A stretch of DNA of 40,819 nt from Haloplasma contractile (GCA_016841945.1 JAENYC010000030.1:1-40819); one strand, 5' to 3'; shown: positions 1-8,275, numbered from the stretch's first letter. Translations and numbers: made by a program. The notes: generated from the letters alone by a model not told the origin.

Positions 1-2
1 TT

Positions 3-332
3 TACTGCGGAAATTGCGGTGCAAAACTCAAAAGAAGGATCTGGAATAGTAACAACCCATCACGAAAAGTTGTTTGGCAATGCAGCAACTATATAAAAAA
101 CGGAGCACATCATTGCCCAGGAATTAGGATTAGTGAAGATACATTAAATAAAGCCGCTATTAATGGCGAGACTGTTATCAAGGAGGAGATTAAAGATGGA
201 AAGAAACATTACTGTTATACCAGCAAGGGTGAATATGACGAACCTAGCAGAAAAGTTAGAACCGCAACAAAAGCGAATGGCAGCATACTGCCGGGTATCA
301 ACAGACCAGGTAGAACAGTTATCAAGCTATGA
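3..332 (+). CDS. Large serine recombinase, C-terminal part (cut by window edge)
   Basis: Frame 3 is open from the window edge to a TGA at 330-332. It encodes the C-terminal end of a large serine recombinase. The visible part starts inside the zinc-ribbon domain (YCGNCGAKLKRR, then VVWQC and HHCPG supply the four zinc cysteines) and runs into a basic tail. The catalytic N-terminal domain lies upstream of the window. The stop falls 137 bases inside the next recombinase gene, so the two are translated from overlapping frames. Tandem large serine recombinases are common at the integrase end of Firmicutes prophages and integrative elements. The family is clear from the zinc ribbon and the neighbour; substrate and att sites are not visible. 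Confidence 0.8.
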   Translation, partial: YCGNCGAKLKRRIWNSNNPSRKVVWQCSNYIKNGAHHCPGIRISEDTLNKAAINGETVIKEEIKDGKKHYCYTSKGEYDEPSRKVRTATKANGSILPGINRPGRTVIKL

Positions 333-1608
333 AGCTCAGGTCAATTATTACACCAACTTTATTAACGGACATCCTGATTATGAAATGGCCGGAATCTATG
401 CTGATGAAGGAATATCAGGAACCAATACCAAAAAGCGTGGAGAGTTCCTAAAGATGATAGAGGATTGTAAAAAAGGTAAAATTGATATGATCATCACAAA
501 GTCAATTTCACGATTTGCGAGAAACACCCTGGATTGCCTGAATTATGTAAGACAATTAAAAGAACTAGGAATCGGTATCCTCTTTGAAAAAGAAAACATT
601 AATACATTAGATTCCAAAGGTGAGGTTCTCTTAAGTATCTTAAGCTCCTTAGCACAAGATGAGAGTAGATCAATTTCTGAAAACTCAACCTGGGGAATAA
701 GAAGAAGATTTGAACAAGGAAAGCTACACATCAATCACACCAAATTTCTTGGATACGATAAAAACGAAGATGGCGAACTTGTGATTAACCAAAGCCAAGC
801 TAAAGTGGTACAAAGGATATACCAAGAATACCTAAATGGGCATGGACCACAAAGAATAGCTAACATACTGAAAAAAGAAAAAGTTCCAAAATGGAACGGA
901 TCCTATAATTGGCATTACAGCAATATTAAACGAATTCTCGCGAATGAAAAATACAAAGGTGATGCACTTCTTCAAAAGACTTATACTGTTGATTTCTTAA
1001 GTAAGAAACGCGCAGTCAATGACGGTGATGTTCCACAATATTATGTGGAAAACAGTCATCCAGCGATAATTGATAAAGAAACATGGGAAGCAGTACAATT
1101 AGAGATGGAAAGACGAAGAGAGTATGGTTATCAACATGGAATCGATAAAGTGGACCATACAAATAATAAAAACCCATTCTCTGGAAGAGTGATATGCGGT
1201 AATTGCGGAAAGGCTTACTGGCGCAAAGGTTGGTACAATTATAAGGAAGAAAACATGCGATATGTATGGCAGTGTAAAGAAAAATATAAAGTGAAGGGTG
1301 TTATAGGCTGCACAAATAAACATGTTGATGATGGAATGTTATACGAGATATTTATAAATGCCTACAATAGCATGGTTTTAAATAAGGATGAATTAATGAA
1401 AAAATGGATCACTATGACGGAAGATGAAAATGAATGGAATCGAGTAACAGTAAAACGATTCATTGATCACTTTAAAGAAGCTAATGAGATAAATGTATTT
1501 TCTTCAAACTTATTTTATAAAACAGTTGAAAAGCTAACTGTTTTTGAATCGGGTAAGATAGTAGTAAGTTTCCTTGAAGGAACAGAAATTGAATGTGAAA
1601 TTGAATAA
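196..1608 (+). CDS. Large serine recombinase (site-specific integrase/excisionase)
   Basis: This 470-residue protein catalyses DNA strand exchange through a serine nucleophile. The start is ATG 196, with AGGAGGAG at 181-188; an in-frame upstream start at 163 has no ribosome site. Residues about 28-170 are the resolvase domain: YCRVSTD carries the likely catalytic Ser35, followed by ADEGISGTN and KSISRFARN. The recombinase domain follows, then a zinc ribbon with CGNCGKAYW and two later cysteines. The C-terminus is coiled-coil-like. The gene overlaps the preceding recombinase by 137 bases. It is the last gene of a mobile element entering from the left, so an attachment site may lie just downstream. 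It is full length for the family with no obvious defects. Confidence 0.93.
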   Translation: MERNITVIPARVNMTNLAEKLEPQQKRMAAYCRVSTDQVEQLSSYEAQVNYYTNFINGHPDYEMAGIYADEGISGTNTKKRGEFLKMIEDCKKGKIDMIITKSISRFARNTLDCLNYVRQLKELGIGILFEKENINTLDSKGEVLLSILSSLAQDESRSISENSTWGIRRRFEQGKLHINHTKFLGYDKNEDGELVINQSQAKVVQRIYQEYLNGHGPQRIANILKKEKVPKWNGSYNWHYSNIKRILANEKYKGDALLQKTYTVDFLSKKRAVNDGDVPQYYVENSHPAIIDKETWEAVQLEMERRREYGYQHGIDKVDHTNNKNPFSGRVICGNCGKAYWRKGWYNYKEENMRYVWQCKEKYKVKGVIGCTNKHVDDGMLYEIFINAYNSMVLNKDELMKKWITMTEDENEWNRVTVKRFIDHFKEANEINVFSSNLFYKTVEKLTVFESGKIVVSFLEGTEIECEIE

Positions 1609-1822
1609 AAAAGTAATAGCTAGCAGAAGGATAAATCTTATTTTTTTTAAATAATCTTACGAAAAGCATTATAATTCGAATAATTTTTTTGTCTATAGAC
1701 ATATTTTGACAAAAAAATCATAGTCATAAGTATATTATATAAGTATAAAGGTAATTCTATATGAATTACTGAAAATTATTATAAAAAATATTTATACAGA
1801 GAAAGGCAAATGGGGTGTTGTT
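1609..1822 (+). promoter_or_regulatory. Intergenic region with a candidate promoter for the radical-SAM operon
   Basis: No gene is seen here. A -35-like TTGACA lies at 1706-1711 and a -10-like TATATT at 1731-1736. The 19-bp spacer is long, so the promoter is tentative. A perfect 10-bp palindrome GTCTATAGAC at 1691-1700 sits just upstream and could bind a dimeric regulator. The ribosome site GGGGTG lies a few bases before ATG 1823. The region also lies next to the serine recombinase, so it might hold an attachment-site half; nothing in the sequence proves this. Confidence 0.45.
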
Positions 1823-3145
1823 ATGGAATTAAAAAAATCATATTATAATGAATTAATTAAAGAAAATGAAAGTGGAGAAAAGTTGATTTATAATTTCAAC
1901 ACTGGTGCATTTATATTAATGAATGAAAAAGCATATCAACTCATGGAAAATATTGAAATTTTAGAATTTAAGCAATTAGATGATGAAAGTATCGGATATT
2001 TAAAATTAATGAAAGAAAATGGATTAGTTGTTGAGAAAAAAATAGATGAGATTGAAATATTAGACTTTAAAGAAAAACTTGCAACATATGATAGTAATAG
2101 TTTAATATTAACAATTACACCTACAACAAATTGTAATATGAAATGTATTTATTGTTATGAAGCAAATAATAAAATACTTTCAAGCACAATGACAAAGGAA
2201 ATTCAGGATGCGATTGTTGAATTTGTTAAGAAAAAAATTAAGAATCTTTCTATTCTAAGTGTTGTATGGTATGGCGGGGAACCCCTTTTGGAAAAAGAAA
2301 TAATATATTATTTATCCCGAGAGTTTATTAAATTATCTGAACTGTATCATGTACAATACTCTGCATCTATGATTACAAATGGAGTCTTACTAGATTATAG
2401 CACTAGTGTATTCTTAAAAGAACAATGTAGGGTGAAATATGTTCAAATAACAATAGATGGTCTAAAAGAGTACCATGATAAACGAAGAATAATGAAAGAT
2501 GGTAGTCGTAGTTTTGATGTTATCATGGATAATATTGATAAAATAAAAGATATACTAAAAGTTACTATACGAGTTAATGTTGATCAAAATAATTTGAATC
2601 ATATTGAAAATTTTGTTTATTTTCTTATGAATGATAAAAAAATAGGGAATTCAGTTAATTTATATTTTGATAAAGTAAATGATTATACTGCAGCTTATAA
2701 TTGCGATATTTCAAGTTTTATCGGTCAAAAAGATTTGAATTCTTTATTAAAGAAAATTTATAGCAATATTGTGTATAACGGCAACAATAATTTAATATCT
2801 TTGGAGTCATATATCTCACCAAAAATTAAGAATTGTGGGGCAACTAATATAAACAATTACATAATAGACTCTGATGGATATATTTATAAATGTCTTACAT
2901 TAGTCGGAGTTAAGGAAGCTGCAATAGGTAAAATCACTGAAGAAATAGATGTGATAAAACATAAAAAATGGGTATTTCATGAATTAGACACAAAATGTAA
3001 AGTTTGCAAACAACGGCCACTGTGTCAAGGAGGATGCGTATTTAGGGAAATACAAAATAATGAAATGCATAGATGTAAATTTAATTCAGAAGATTATAAA
3101 TTTGCCCTCAATACAATCTATGAAATTGAAAGAGGAAATCTATGA
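1823..3145 (+). CDS. Radical SAM/SPASM peptide-modifying enzyme
   Basis: This 440-residue protein is a radical S-adenosylmethionine enzyme of the peptide-maturase type. Residues 1-85 form an N-terminal domain resembling the peptide-recognition region that precedes many RiPP radical SAM enzymes (YNFNTGAFILMNEKAYQL). The cluster motif CNMKCIYC gives C104, C108 and C111, and GGEP is at 151-154. The C-terminus carries a complete seven-cysteine SPASM domain: C338, C357, C392, C395, C401, C405 and C418. That pattern normally holds two extra iron-sulfur clusters. Such enzymes make thioether, C-C or epimerised bonds in ribosomal peptides; the reaction here is not known. It is the first gene of a five-gene operon and overlaps the next gene by 4 bases. 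The likely substrate is the small Cys-rich peptide at 7232. Confidence 0.9.
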   Translation: MELKKSYYNELIKENESGEKLIYNFNTGAFILMNEKAYQLMENIEILEFKQLDDESIGYLKLMKENGLVVEKKIDEIEILDFKEKLATYDSNSLILTITPTTNCNMKCIYCYEANNKILSSTMTKEIQDAIVEFVKKKIKNLSILSVVWYGGEPLLEKEIIYYLSREFIKLSELYHVQYSASMITNGVLLDYSTSVFLKEQCRVKYVQITIDGLKEYHDKRRIMKDGSRSFDVIMDNIDKIKDILKVTIRVNVDQNNLNHIENFVYFLMNDKKIGNSVNLYFDKVNDYTAAYNCDISSFIGQKDLNSLLKKIYSNIVYNGNNNLISLESYISPKIKNCGATNINNYIIDSDGYIYKCLTLVGVKEAAIGKITEEIDVIKHKKWVFHELDTKCKVCKQRPLCQGGCVFREIQNNEMHRCKFNSEDYKFALNTIYEIERGNL

Positions 3146-3843
3146 AAGTTTTGAATGAATCGAATAAATTAATAATTTATAGTATACAAGAAGACAATAA
3201 TTGTTATGAGGACATTATTAAATTTATAAAAAATCAATTAAAAAGATTAATTAACCAATATAATATAAAGTTAACTGAAACTCTAGAAATAATAATTTAC
3301 CCAGATATTATTTTGTTTCAAAGAACTAATAATATTAGTTTAGAGAAACCGTGGTTTGTAAGTAAAATTGAAGAAAATATAATAAAAATTGTATCACCGT
3401 TTAATCCAGGAACTATTCATAGTTATGAATCAATTTTGAAAATCTTTATTCATGAATTGATGAATATTCTTATTTTAAAATTGAATCCTAAAATCCCCAA
3501 TACGCATATGTGGTTTGTTGAAAGTTTATGTGTATATGAGGCTAATCTAAAAGAGCGTAGTCAGATTAATGCTAATCAGTTTTTACATTTAAAAGGTAAG
3601 TTTCTAAGTATTTTAAACTCTAAAAAAGCTGTTTATTATAACCATCTTGATATGGCATTTGTTTTCGTTGATTTCCTATATTCAAATCATAAACAAGATT
3701 TATTAATAGAAATAATTAATAATCCAAGTAAAATAATAGATATTATAAATAATAAAATAGATAATTTTGAAAATAAGATGTTTAACTTTTTGGTGGTAAA
3801 CTATCAATTAGAACAAGAATTAGGGGACCATTATTATGGTTAA
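3142..3843 (+). CDS. Peptidase MA-like protein with altered zinc motif (HELMN)
   Basis: This 233-residue protein resembles gluzincin metallopeptidases of the Peptidase_MA type: IIYPDIILF, then VSPFNPGTIHSYESILKIFI, a helix with H104-E105-L-M-N108, then WFVESLCVYEA with E127 as the expected third zinc ligand. The second histidine of HExxH is replaced by Asn108 (codon AAT), while the catalytic-base Glu and downstream Glu remain. It may therefore be a pseudo-peptidase that binds peptide, or an enzyme with unusual metal binding. No signal peptide or membrane segment is seen, so it is probably cytosolic. It overlaps the radical SAM genes on both sides (4 and 8 bases), so it is translationally coupled and likely acts on the same peptide. 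A leader-peptidase or leader-recognition role is inference. Confidence 0.7.
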   Translation: MKVLNESNKLIIYSIQEDNNCYEDIIKFIKNQLKRLINQYNIKLTETLEIIIYPDIILFQRTNNISLEKPWFVSKIEENIIKIVSPFNPGTIHSYESILKIFIHELMNILILKLNPKIPNTHMWFVESLCVYEANLKERSQINANQFLHLKGKFLSILNSKKAVYYNHLDMAFVFVDFLYSNHKQDLLIEIINNPSKIIDIINNKIDNFENKMFNFLVVNYQLEQELGDHYYG

Positions 3844-4744
3844 TATAGATACAATACTTTTGAAAGTAACAAATAAATGTAATGAAAAATGTGAATTCTG
3901 TTATATGAAGAAAGAAAAATCTCAAGAAATAGTTATAGAGGACTATTATAATTTATTTAAATCTTTTGAGAAGTTGGGTATTGAAATTGTTAATATATCA
4001 GGTGGTGAACCGTTAATGAGAGGAGATATAGGAGAAATTATTAAAATGCTTTCAAAATTAGGGATGTATTCAAGGCTAGCAACAAATGGAAAGTTATTAA
4101 ATAAGACTACCTTCATTAAATTACGTGATTCGGGTCTTTCCAATCTTCAAGTTAGTGTTGGAGATATGACTAATTTAATACAGGTTAATTCAATTTTAAA
4201 ATTGTTTTTAGAATTTAATGAAATTAAAAATAATTTGAAATTAGGAATTAATCTTATTACAAGTCACAATTTCTTTCAAACAAAGTATGAAAATATAAAT
4301 AATATATTGAATAATTTTAAAGTTGATTGGATAGATTTTTTACATCCTAAATTTGCGGGGAATTATGATTGGTATATAAAAAATAAAATGGATAAAGAGG
4401 ATATTCGTGCATTATCAAATTTAATTTTTGAAAAAAATATTAAAAATCATTCTTTTTCATGTGGTTATAATTTATATACAGCTTTAAATAATAACATTAT
4501 AAATTATGACTTGATAGAAAATAATTGTAATTTCCTTTCTTCACATATTCATTTTCTAGTGATATCATCTGATGGTAAAGTTTATCCTTGTCCATTTACA
4601 ATGACAAAAGATAATGAAATAGGAAATATATTAGATGAGGATATAGAGGTGATTATAGAGAAATATAGTATTATGAAATCTAAATTTACTAAATCTAAGC
4701 AAATAAACTTACCATGTATGCTTCGTACAAAAGAGATAAGTTAA
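3836..4744 (+). CDS. Second radical SAM enzyme with short C-terminal cluster domain
   Basis: This 302-residue radical SAM protein has CNEKCEFCY (C15, C19, C22) almost at its N-terminus and GGEP at 56-59. It lacks the recognition-like N-terminal domain of the first enzyme. The C-terminal part has four cysteines (C209, C231, C252, C294) around a SPASM-like strand VISSDGKVYPCPF. This fits a reduced SPASM or 'twitch' domain that would bind one auxiliary cluster. It starts 8 bases before the end of the peptidase-like gene. Two radical SAM enzymes in one small operon suggest two successive modifications of one peptide, or a modifying pair acting together. The reaction cannot be read from sequence. 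Confidence 0.87.
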   Translation: MVNIDTILLKVTNKCNEKCEFCYMKKEKSQEIVIEDYYNLFKSFEKLGIEIVNISGGEPLMRGDIGEIIKMLSKLGMYSRLATNGKLLNKTTFIKLRDSGLSNLQVSVGDMTNLIQVNSILKLFLEFNEIKNNLKLGINLITSHNFFQTKYENINNILNNFKVDWIDFLHPKFAGNYDWYIKNKMDKEDIRALSNLIFEKNIKNHSFSCGYNLYTALNNNIINYDLIENNCNFLSSHIHFLVISSDGKVYPCPFTMTKDNEIGNILDEDIEVIIEKYSIMKSKFTKSKQINLPCMLRTKEIS

Positions 4745-4772
4745 ATATTAATTGTGATAGGAGAGTCTAAAT

Positions 4773-5729
4773 ATGGGTAATTATATTTTGAAAGTTATTA
4801 ATTTAACAAAAATATATAAAACAAGAAGAGAGAATGAAATTAAAGCAGTAAATAATGTTTCTTTTAATATTAAAAATGGAGAAATTGTTGGCCTTTTAGG
4901 CCCAAATGGCGCTGGAAAAACTACAATTATAAAAATGATTTGTCGCTTAATTAATTCTACTAAAGGAAATATTCTCTATGAAAATGATATTAAACAAAAG
5001 AAAAGGTTAAATATGGCAAAAAATATAACTTGTGTACTAGAAGGCAATAGAAATGTATATTGGCGTTTAACTGTAAGAGAAAATCTAGAATTTTTGTCTA
5101 TTATTAAAGGTTATAACCCTAAAAAATTAAAAGAAAGAATAGATTATTATATTGATTTCTTTAATTTGCGAGACAAAGAACATGTTATTGCAGGTAAATT
5201 ATCACAAGGAATGAAACAAAAATTAAGTATTGCAGCATCTATGGTTCCCCCAACAAAAATTGTGTTATTAGATGAACCAACACTTGGATTGGATGTTAAA
5301 GCATCGTATGATATGAGAAAAATTTTAAAAAAAATTGCAGAGGAGGAAAATAGAACAATACTAATAACTACACATGATATGAAGGTAGTACAGAATGTTT
5401 GTAATCGTATCATTATAATCAATCAAGGTCAAATTATAGCAGATGATAAAATAAATAATCTATTACATTTATTTGAATTAAAGAATTATCATTTTTCAAT
5501 TGAAGGGTTTATTACAGATGAGCAAAGACAACTTCTTAATGATATACCGCATTTAGAAATTAAAGAAAATGATAAAAATACTGAAATCTCAGTTCATATC
5601 GATAAAATGAGTATATTTTATAGAATTGTAAGAGTATTAGAAAATGGAGGAAGTATAGTTAAATCTATCGAAAATTCAGAAATTGATTTTGAAAAAGCAT
5701 ATATTGAAATTTTAGGAGGGATTGTATAA
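4773..5729 (+). CDS. ABC transporter ATP-binding protein
   Basis: This 318-residue ATPase has Walker A GPNGAGKT (43-50), signature LSQGMKQK (143-150) and Walker B IVLLDEPT (163-170), followed by the H-loop region TTHD. It belongs to the one-domain ATPases that pair with ABC-2 permeases, as in bacteriocin export and self-immunity pumps. The C-terminal 90 residues form an extra domain of the type seen in drug or antibiotic exporters. The start ATG 4773 has GGAGAG upstream. It follows the second radical SAM gene by 28 bases and overlaps the permease by one base. It probably energises export of the modified peptide or immunity to it. Confidence 0.92.
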   Translation: MGNYILKVINLTKIYKTRRENEIKAVNNVSFNIKNGEIVGLLGPNGAGKTTIIKMICRLINSTKGNILYENDIKQKKRLNMAKNITCVLEGNRNVYWRLTVRENLEFLSIIKGYNPKKLKERIDYYIDFFNLRDKEHVIAGKLSQGMKQKLSIAASMVPPTKIVLLDEPTLGLDVKASYDMRKILKKIAEEENRTILITTHDMKVVQNVCNRIIIINQGQIIADDKINNLLHLFELKNYHFSIEGFITDEQRQLLNDIPHLEIKENDKNTEISVHIDKMSIFYRIVRVLENGGSIVKSIENSEIDFEKAYIEILGGIV

Positions 5730-6505
5730 TGGGAGGAAAGTGGTTATTACTTAAAGGATTTATCAAAAAAGAAAGAATTGAATTTTCTAGATATATTTTT
5801 GATACAATAGTAGGAATAATAGTGACCTTAGGATTGTTTTTACTTCTCTTTTATGGTATATCAAGTTTGGCTAATAATTATAATATAGGTACAACAAAAA
5901 GTGCACTAGTAGTAGGTTATGGATTGTTTATTTTATATATAGGAGCCTATAATTCTATAGCTGACACAATTATAACTGAAGGTAAAAATGGAACTTTAGA
6001 ACAACTATATATGTCAGCTTATCCATTTCGTTGGATTCTAATTATGAAAAATATTGCTTCAAGTATCCTTGGATTAATATTATTTGTATTTATTATTTTA
6101 ATCACAATGTTAATTACAGGAGTTTCATTAAATATAGATTTTTTTTCTGTTATACCCTTAGCTATTATTACAGCTCCATCTTTTTTAGGACTAGGCTTAA
6201 TTGCAGGTGGACTAGCCTTAGTTTTCAAAAAAGTTAATGGTCTTTTACAAATTCTTCAGTTCTCAATTTTGGGGTTTATCTCGTTGCCAATAAGTAAATC
6301 CTGGGTATTAAGGTTTTTACCAGGTACTTTAGGGACGAATATGATTCAAGATATAATGGTAAAAAGCAAAAATATATTTAGTTTTAATTTTATTACTTAT
6401 GTTGAACTAATAGGAATTGGATGTTTTTATCTAATAATTGGATCAGCTATTTATAATATATGTGAGAAAGTTGCAATGAATAAGGGAAGTATTGGGTATT
6501 ACTAA
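5729..6505 (+). CDS. ABC-2 type permease
   Basis: This 258-residue integral membrane protein has about six hydrophobic segments (around 20-45, 58-80, 104-130, 138-160, 170-190 and 225-245). The layout matches ABC-2 permeases that partner with the ATPase just upstream. The start ATG 5729 overlaps the ATPase stop region and has AGGAGGG a short distance upstream. It is the last gene of the operon proper. Its partner and the radical SAM genes suggest export of, or immunity to, the small peptide. Substrate is inferred from context only. Confidence 0.87.
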   Translation: MGGKWLLLKGFIKKERIEFSRYIFDTIVGIIVTLGLFLLLFYGISSLANNYNIGTTKSALVVGYGLFILYIGAYNSIADTIITEGKNGTLEQLYMSAYPFRWILIMKNIASSILGLILFVFIILITMLITGVSLNIDFFSVIPLAIITAPSFLGLGLIAGGLALVFKKVNGLLQILQFSILGFISLPISKSWVLRFLPGTLGTNMIQDIMVKSKNIFSFNFITYVELIGIGCFYLIIGSAIYNICEKVAMNKGSIGYY

Positions 6506-6579
6506 AAATAAACGAGGTACACTTTTTTATTTCTTAGGATTCTATCAAAAAGAAGTTGTAACGTTTCATTTTTAGGGTA

Positions 6580-7025
6580 AGAGTAACATTAAGTAGAGAA
6601 GTCCATCAATGGGACTTCTCCCTATACGAACCGTACGTGCGGATTTCCCGCATACGGCTCTAATCCCATGATTAATTTATTGAACCTACTTCGTTACACC
6701 TCATGTGCATAAATGAGTGCTGATATCTCATGTATACCTAGGAGGATATCTCATGCAAAGAATTCTGGTCCATTAATATACCAATGTCAGACTCGCCAAA
6801 CTCTAAGACTCCGCCATGCCCTATCTCTAGGTGTTGTCTGGGACGTATACAACCGTATCAGTACTTGGGACTTTATAGATTTCGTGGCTGAATTGTTTCA
6901 GGTTTCCCTTTTGGCTCGAATGCTTTCTTGTCTACGCTTACACTTAACATTACTGCTTCAGTGCAAGACTAGATAACAACCGTGGAGTTAGCTCTCTTTG
7001 TTGTGTGGGGGGGGATTCCACCGAC
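6580..7025 (-). other. Group II intron RNA without its reverse transcriptase ORF
   Basis: Read on the minus strand, 6660-6628 forms a classic group II domain V: GAGCCGTATGCGG, GAAA-type loop, CCGCACGTACGGTTC. It is followed by a domain VI-like hairpin with arms GAGAAGTCC and GGACTTCTC (6618-6593). Upstream on the same strand are domain I-like stretches such as AGAGAGCTAACTCCACGG and GATACGGTTGTATACGTCC. No reverse-transcriptase reading frame exists. The element is about 440 bases, so it is an ORF-less or internally deleted intron that would need a maturase in trans. The 5' and 3' ends are approximate because no clear GUGYG start was found. It lies antisense between the permease and the small peptide gene. 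Confidence 0.75.
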
Positions 7026-7156
7026 TATATATTAATAGCTTACAAATTACTTTTAAGTAAAATGAAATGTTTTACATTTACAGGACGCACAGTATAACAA
7101 AATTATAACTAAAAATTAATGGGACTACAACAATACTATACAGAAACAAATAAATC

Positions 7157-7183
7157 TCTAGAAATATCTAGGTATTTCTGGAT
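7157..7183 (+). promoter_or_regulatory. Inverted repeat upstream of the small peptide gene
   Basis: CTAGAAATA and TATTTCTGG form imperfect arms around TCTAGG, about 50 bases before the peptide start. It could be an operator or a leader hairpin. AT-rich DNA between it and the gene contains several possible -10 boxes, but no convincing -35, so the promoter cannot be fixed. Confidence 0.3.
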
Positions 7184-7231
7184 TTATATATATTAATTTA
7201 AATATATGTTAATAAAAGGAGGGGAAATTGA

Positions 7232-7327
7232 ATGAAAATAATTAGAGATGGAGACCAAGATTTGTCAAAAAGATACGATTGCTTTTGCAACCCTATTTGT
7301 AAATTAATTGTTCCAATACCTTGGTAA
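7232..7327 (+). CDS. Candidate RiPP precursor, 31-residue Cys-rich peptide
   Basis: A 31-codon gene starts at ATG 7232 with a strong ribosome site AGGAGGGG at 7217-7224 and ends at TAA 7325-7327. An intrinsic terminator follows at once, which supports a real gene. The N-terminal half is charged and polar (MKIIRDGDQDLSKR) and would act as a short leader. The C-terminal half, YDCFCNPICKLIVPIPW, has three cysteines close together and a hydrophobic Pro/Trp tail. This is the form expected for a substrate of radical SAM/SPASM enzymes that make cysteine crosslinks. It lies in the same orientation downstream of the two radical SAM genes and the exporter, separated by the antisense intron. I cannot assign it to a named peptide family. 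Short Cys-rich clostridial radical-SAM peptides are the nearest idea. Confidence 0.72.
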   Translation: MKIIRDGDQDLSKRYDCFCNPICKLIVPIPW

Positions 7328-7338
7328 TTTCATAGGGA

Positions 7339-7377
7339 AACCAAAAAGATCAAACTAGAATTTGGTCTTTTTTGGTT
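7339..7377 (+). terminator. Intrinsic terminator after the peptide gene
   Basis: Arms AACCAAAAAGATCAAA and TTTGGTCTTTTTTGGTT pair across a 6-base loop, with a U-rich second arm, 11 bases after the peptide stop. It ends a short transcript carrying only the peptide or closes the whole operon. Confidence 0.75.
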
Positions 7378-7427
7378 TAGAAAACGCCCAGTTATACTAA
7401 GGGTTCAATAAAACTTAAAATGCAAAA

Positions 7428-7867
7428 ATGAATCATGCATCATTAAATGCGGTAAAAGCCAGATTAATAAATATTAATGTTGTCGGCTCTTCAACATTTA
7501 TTGGAAATATCTGTGAAAGAAAGGTAGCACCAACAGAAAAAGGCAATGAATTATTGAAAGCTTTATTTAAAAGAAAAAATGAACACAGAGAAAAATGGCA
7601 TATCATCATTGAGTTAATTATAACAGGATGCCTTTCATTTCTATTTACACAAACTAAACTGGCCAGTATGATGAAGTAGTAATAATTGCAACTGAAATGT
7701 ATACGGAAAGAAACAAATTTTTCGAAGTGCATAGTAAATATGAAGCCATTATAAAAAAGAAGGGTCTATACAATTTTAGGGACAATGAATTTATGGAATT
7801 TAAAAGACTTTTTGATATCTATTCAGGCTATATTGATAAAAATATTGAACAGAGAAGTTTTGTTTAA
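7428..7867 (+). pseudogene. Decayed gene of unknown function in two frames
   Basis: An 83-codon reading frame (7428-7679) ends at TAG. A second frame overlapping its end continues as YDEVVIIATEMYTERNKFF and runs to TAA 7865-7867 with protein-like composition. The join at about 7668-7680 needs a frame change, so this is probably one broken gene. No ribosome site precedes 7428. The first half has a basic stretch (LFKRKNEHREKW) followed by a hydrophobic segment. I do not recognise the family. Confidence 0.4.
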
Positions 7868-7906
7868 TTACTTTAAATTCGGTAAAAGTATTATTTATTT
7901 GATGTA

Positions 7907-8164
7907 GTGTTTCTTTTTGATACAAGAAATTATGATTTGTTTAAATCAATGGCTTTACTGTTAAAGGATTGTGGGAAGGACGCTCTGATTACAAAATATA
8001 CAGAGGGTGATCTTATTGCTGTAAAAGCCCTTATTGATGCGGGGACATGTTATCCAACAAACTTTACCGGAATAGTCCCTATTGAGAAAATAGATGATAA
8101 ATATTACGAAAAAAGAAATATGGTAAGAACAAATTTATTCAAAAGGGATTTAAATAAAGATTAA
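7907..8164 (+). pseudogene. Short orphan reading frame, probable gene remnant
   Basis: An 85-codon frame opens at GTG 7907 without a ribosome site and reads protein-like (FDTRNYDLFKSMALLLKDCG, later KALIDAGTCYPTNFTGIVPI). It lies between another broken gene and a non-coding repeat. It may be the tail of a decayed gene. No family is recognised. Confidence 0.3.
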
Positions 8165-8275
8165 AATAACTTAAATTTATGTTCTTTTAAGTATTGAAGA
8201 TTTTAATAAGTACGAAGATCATAGCAGTCGATACTATATCTCGTTTTAAATTTAAGTATATAATAAAAATTGAAT

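Noticed and set aside
1823-6505. Assignment to the Yyd epipeptide or Skf system
   Set aside because: The gene order is partly similar, but there are two radical SAM genes and the peptide at 7232 does not resemble YydF or SkfA.
6713-6976. Plus-strand 87-codon reading frame with good length
   Set aside because: It lies on the opposite strand of the group II intron RNA and has no ribosome site; composition follows the ribozyme, not a protein.
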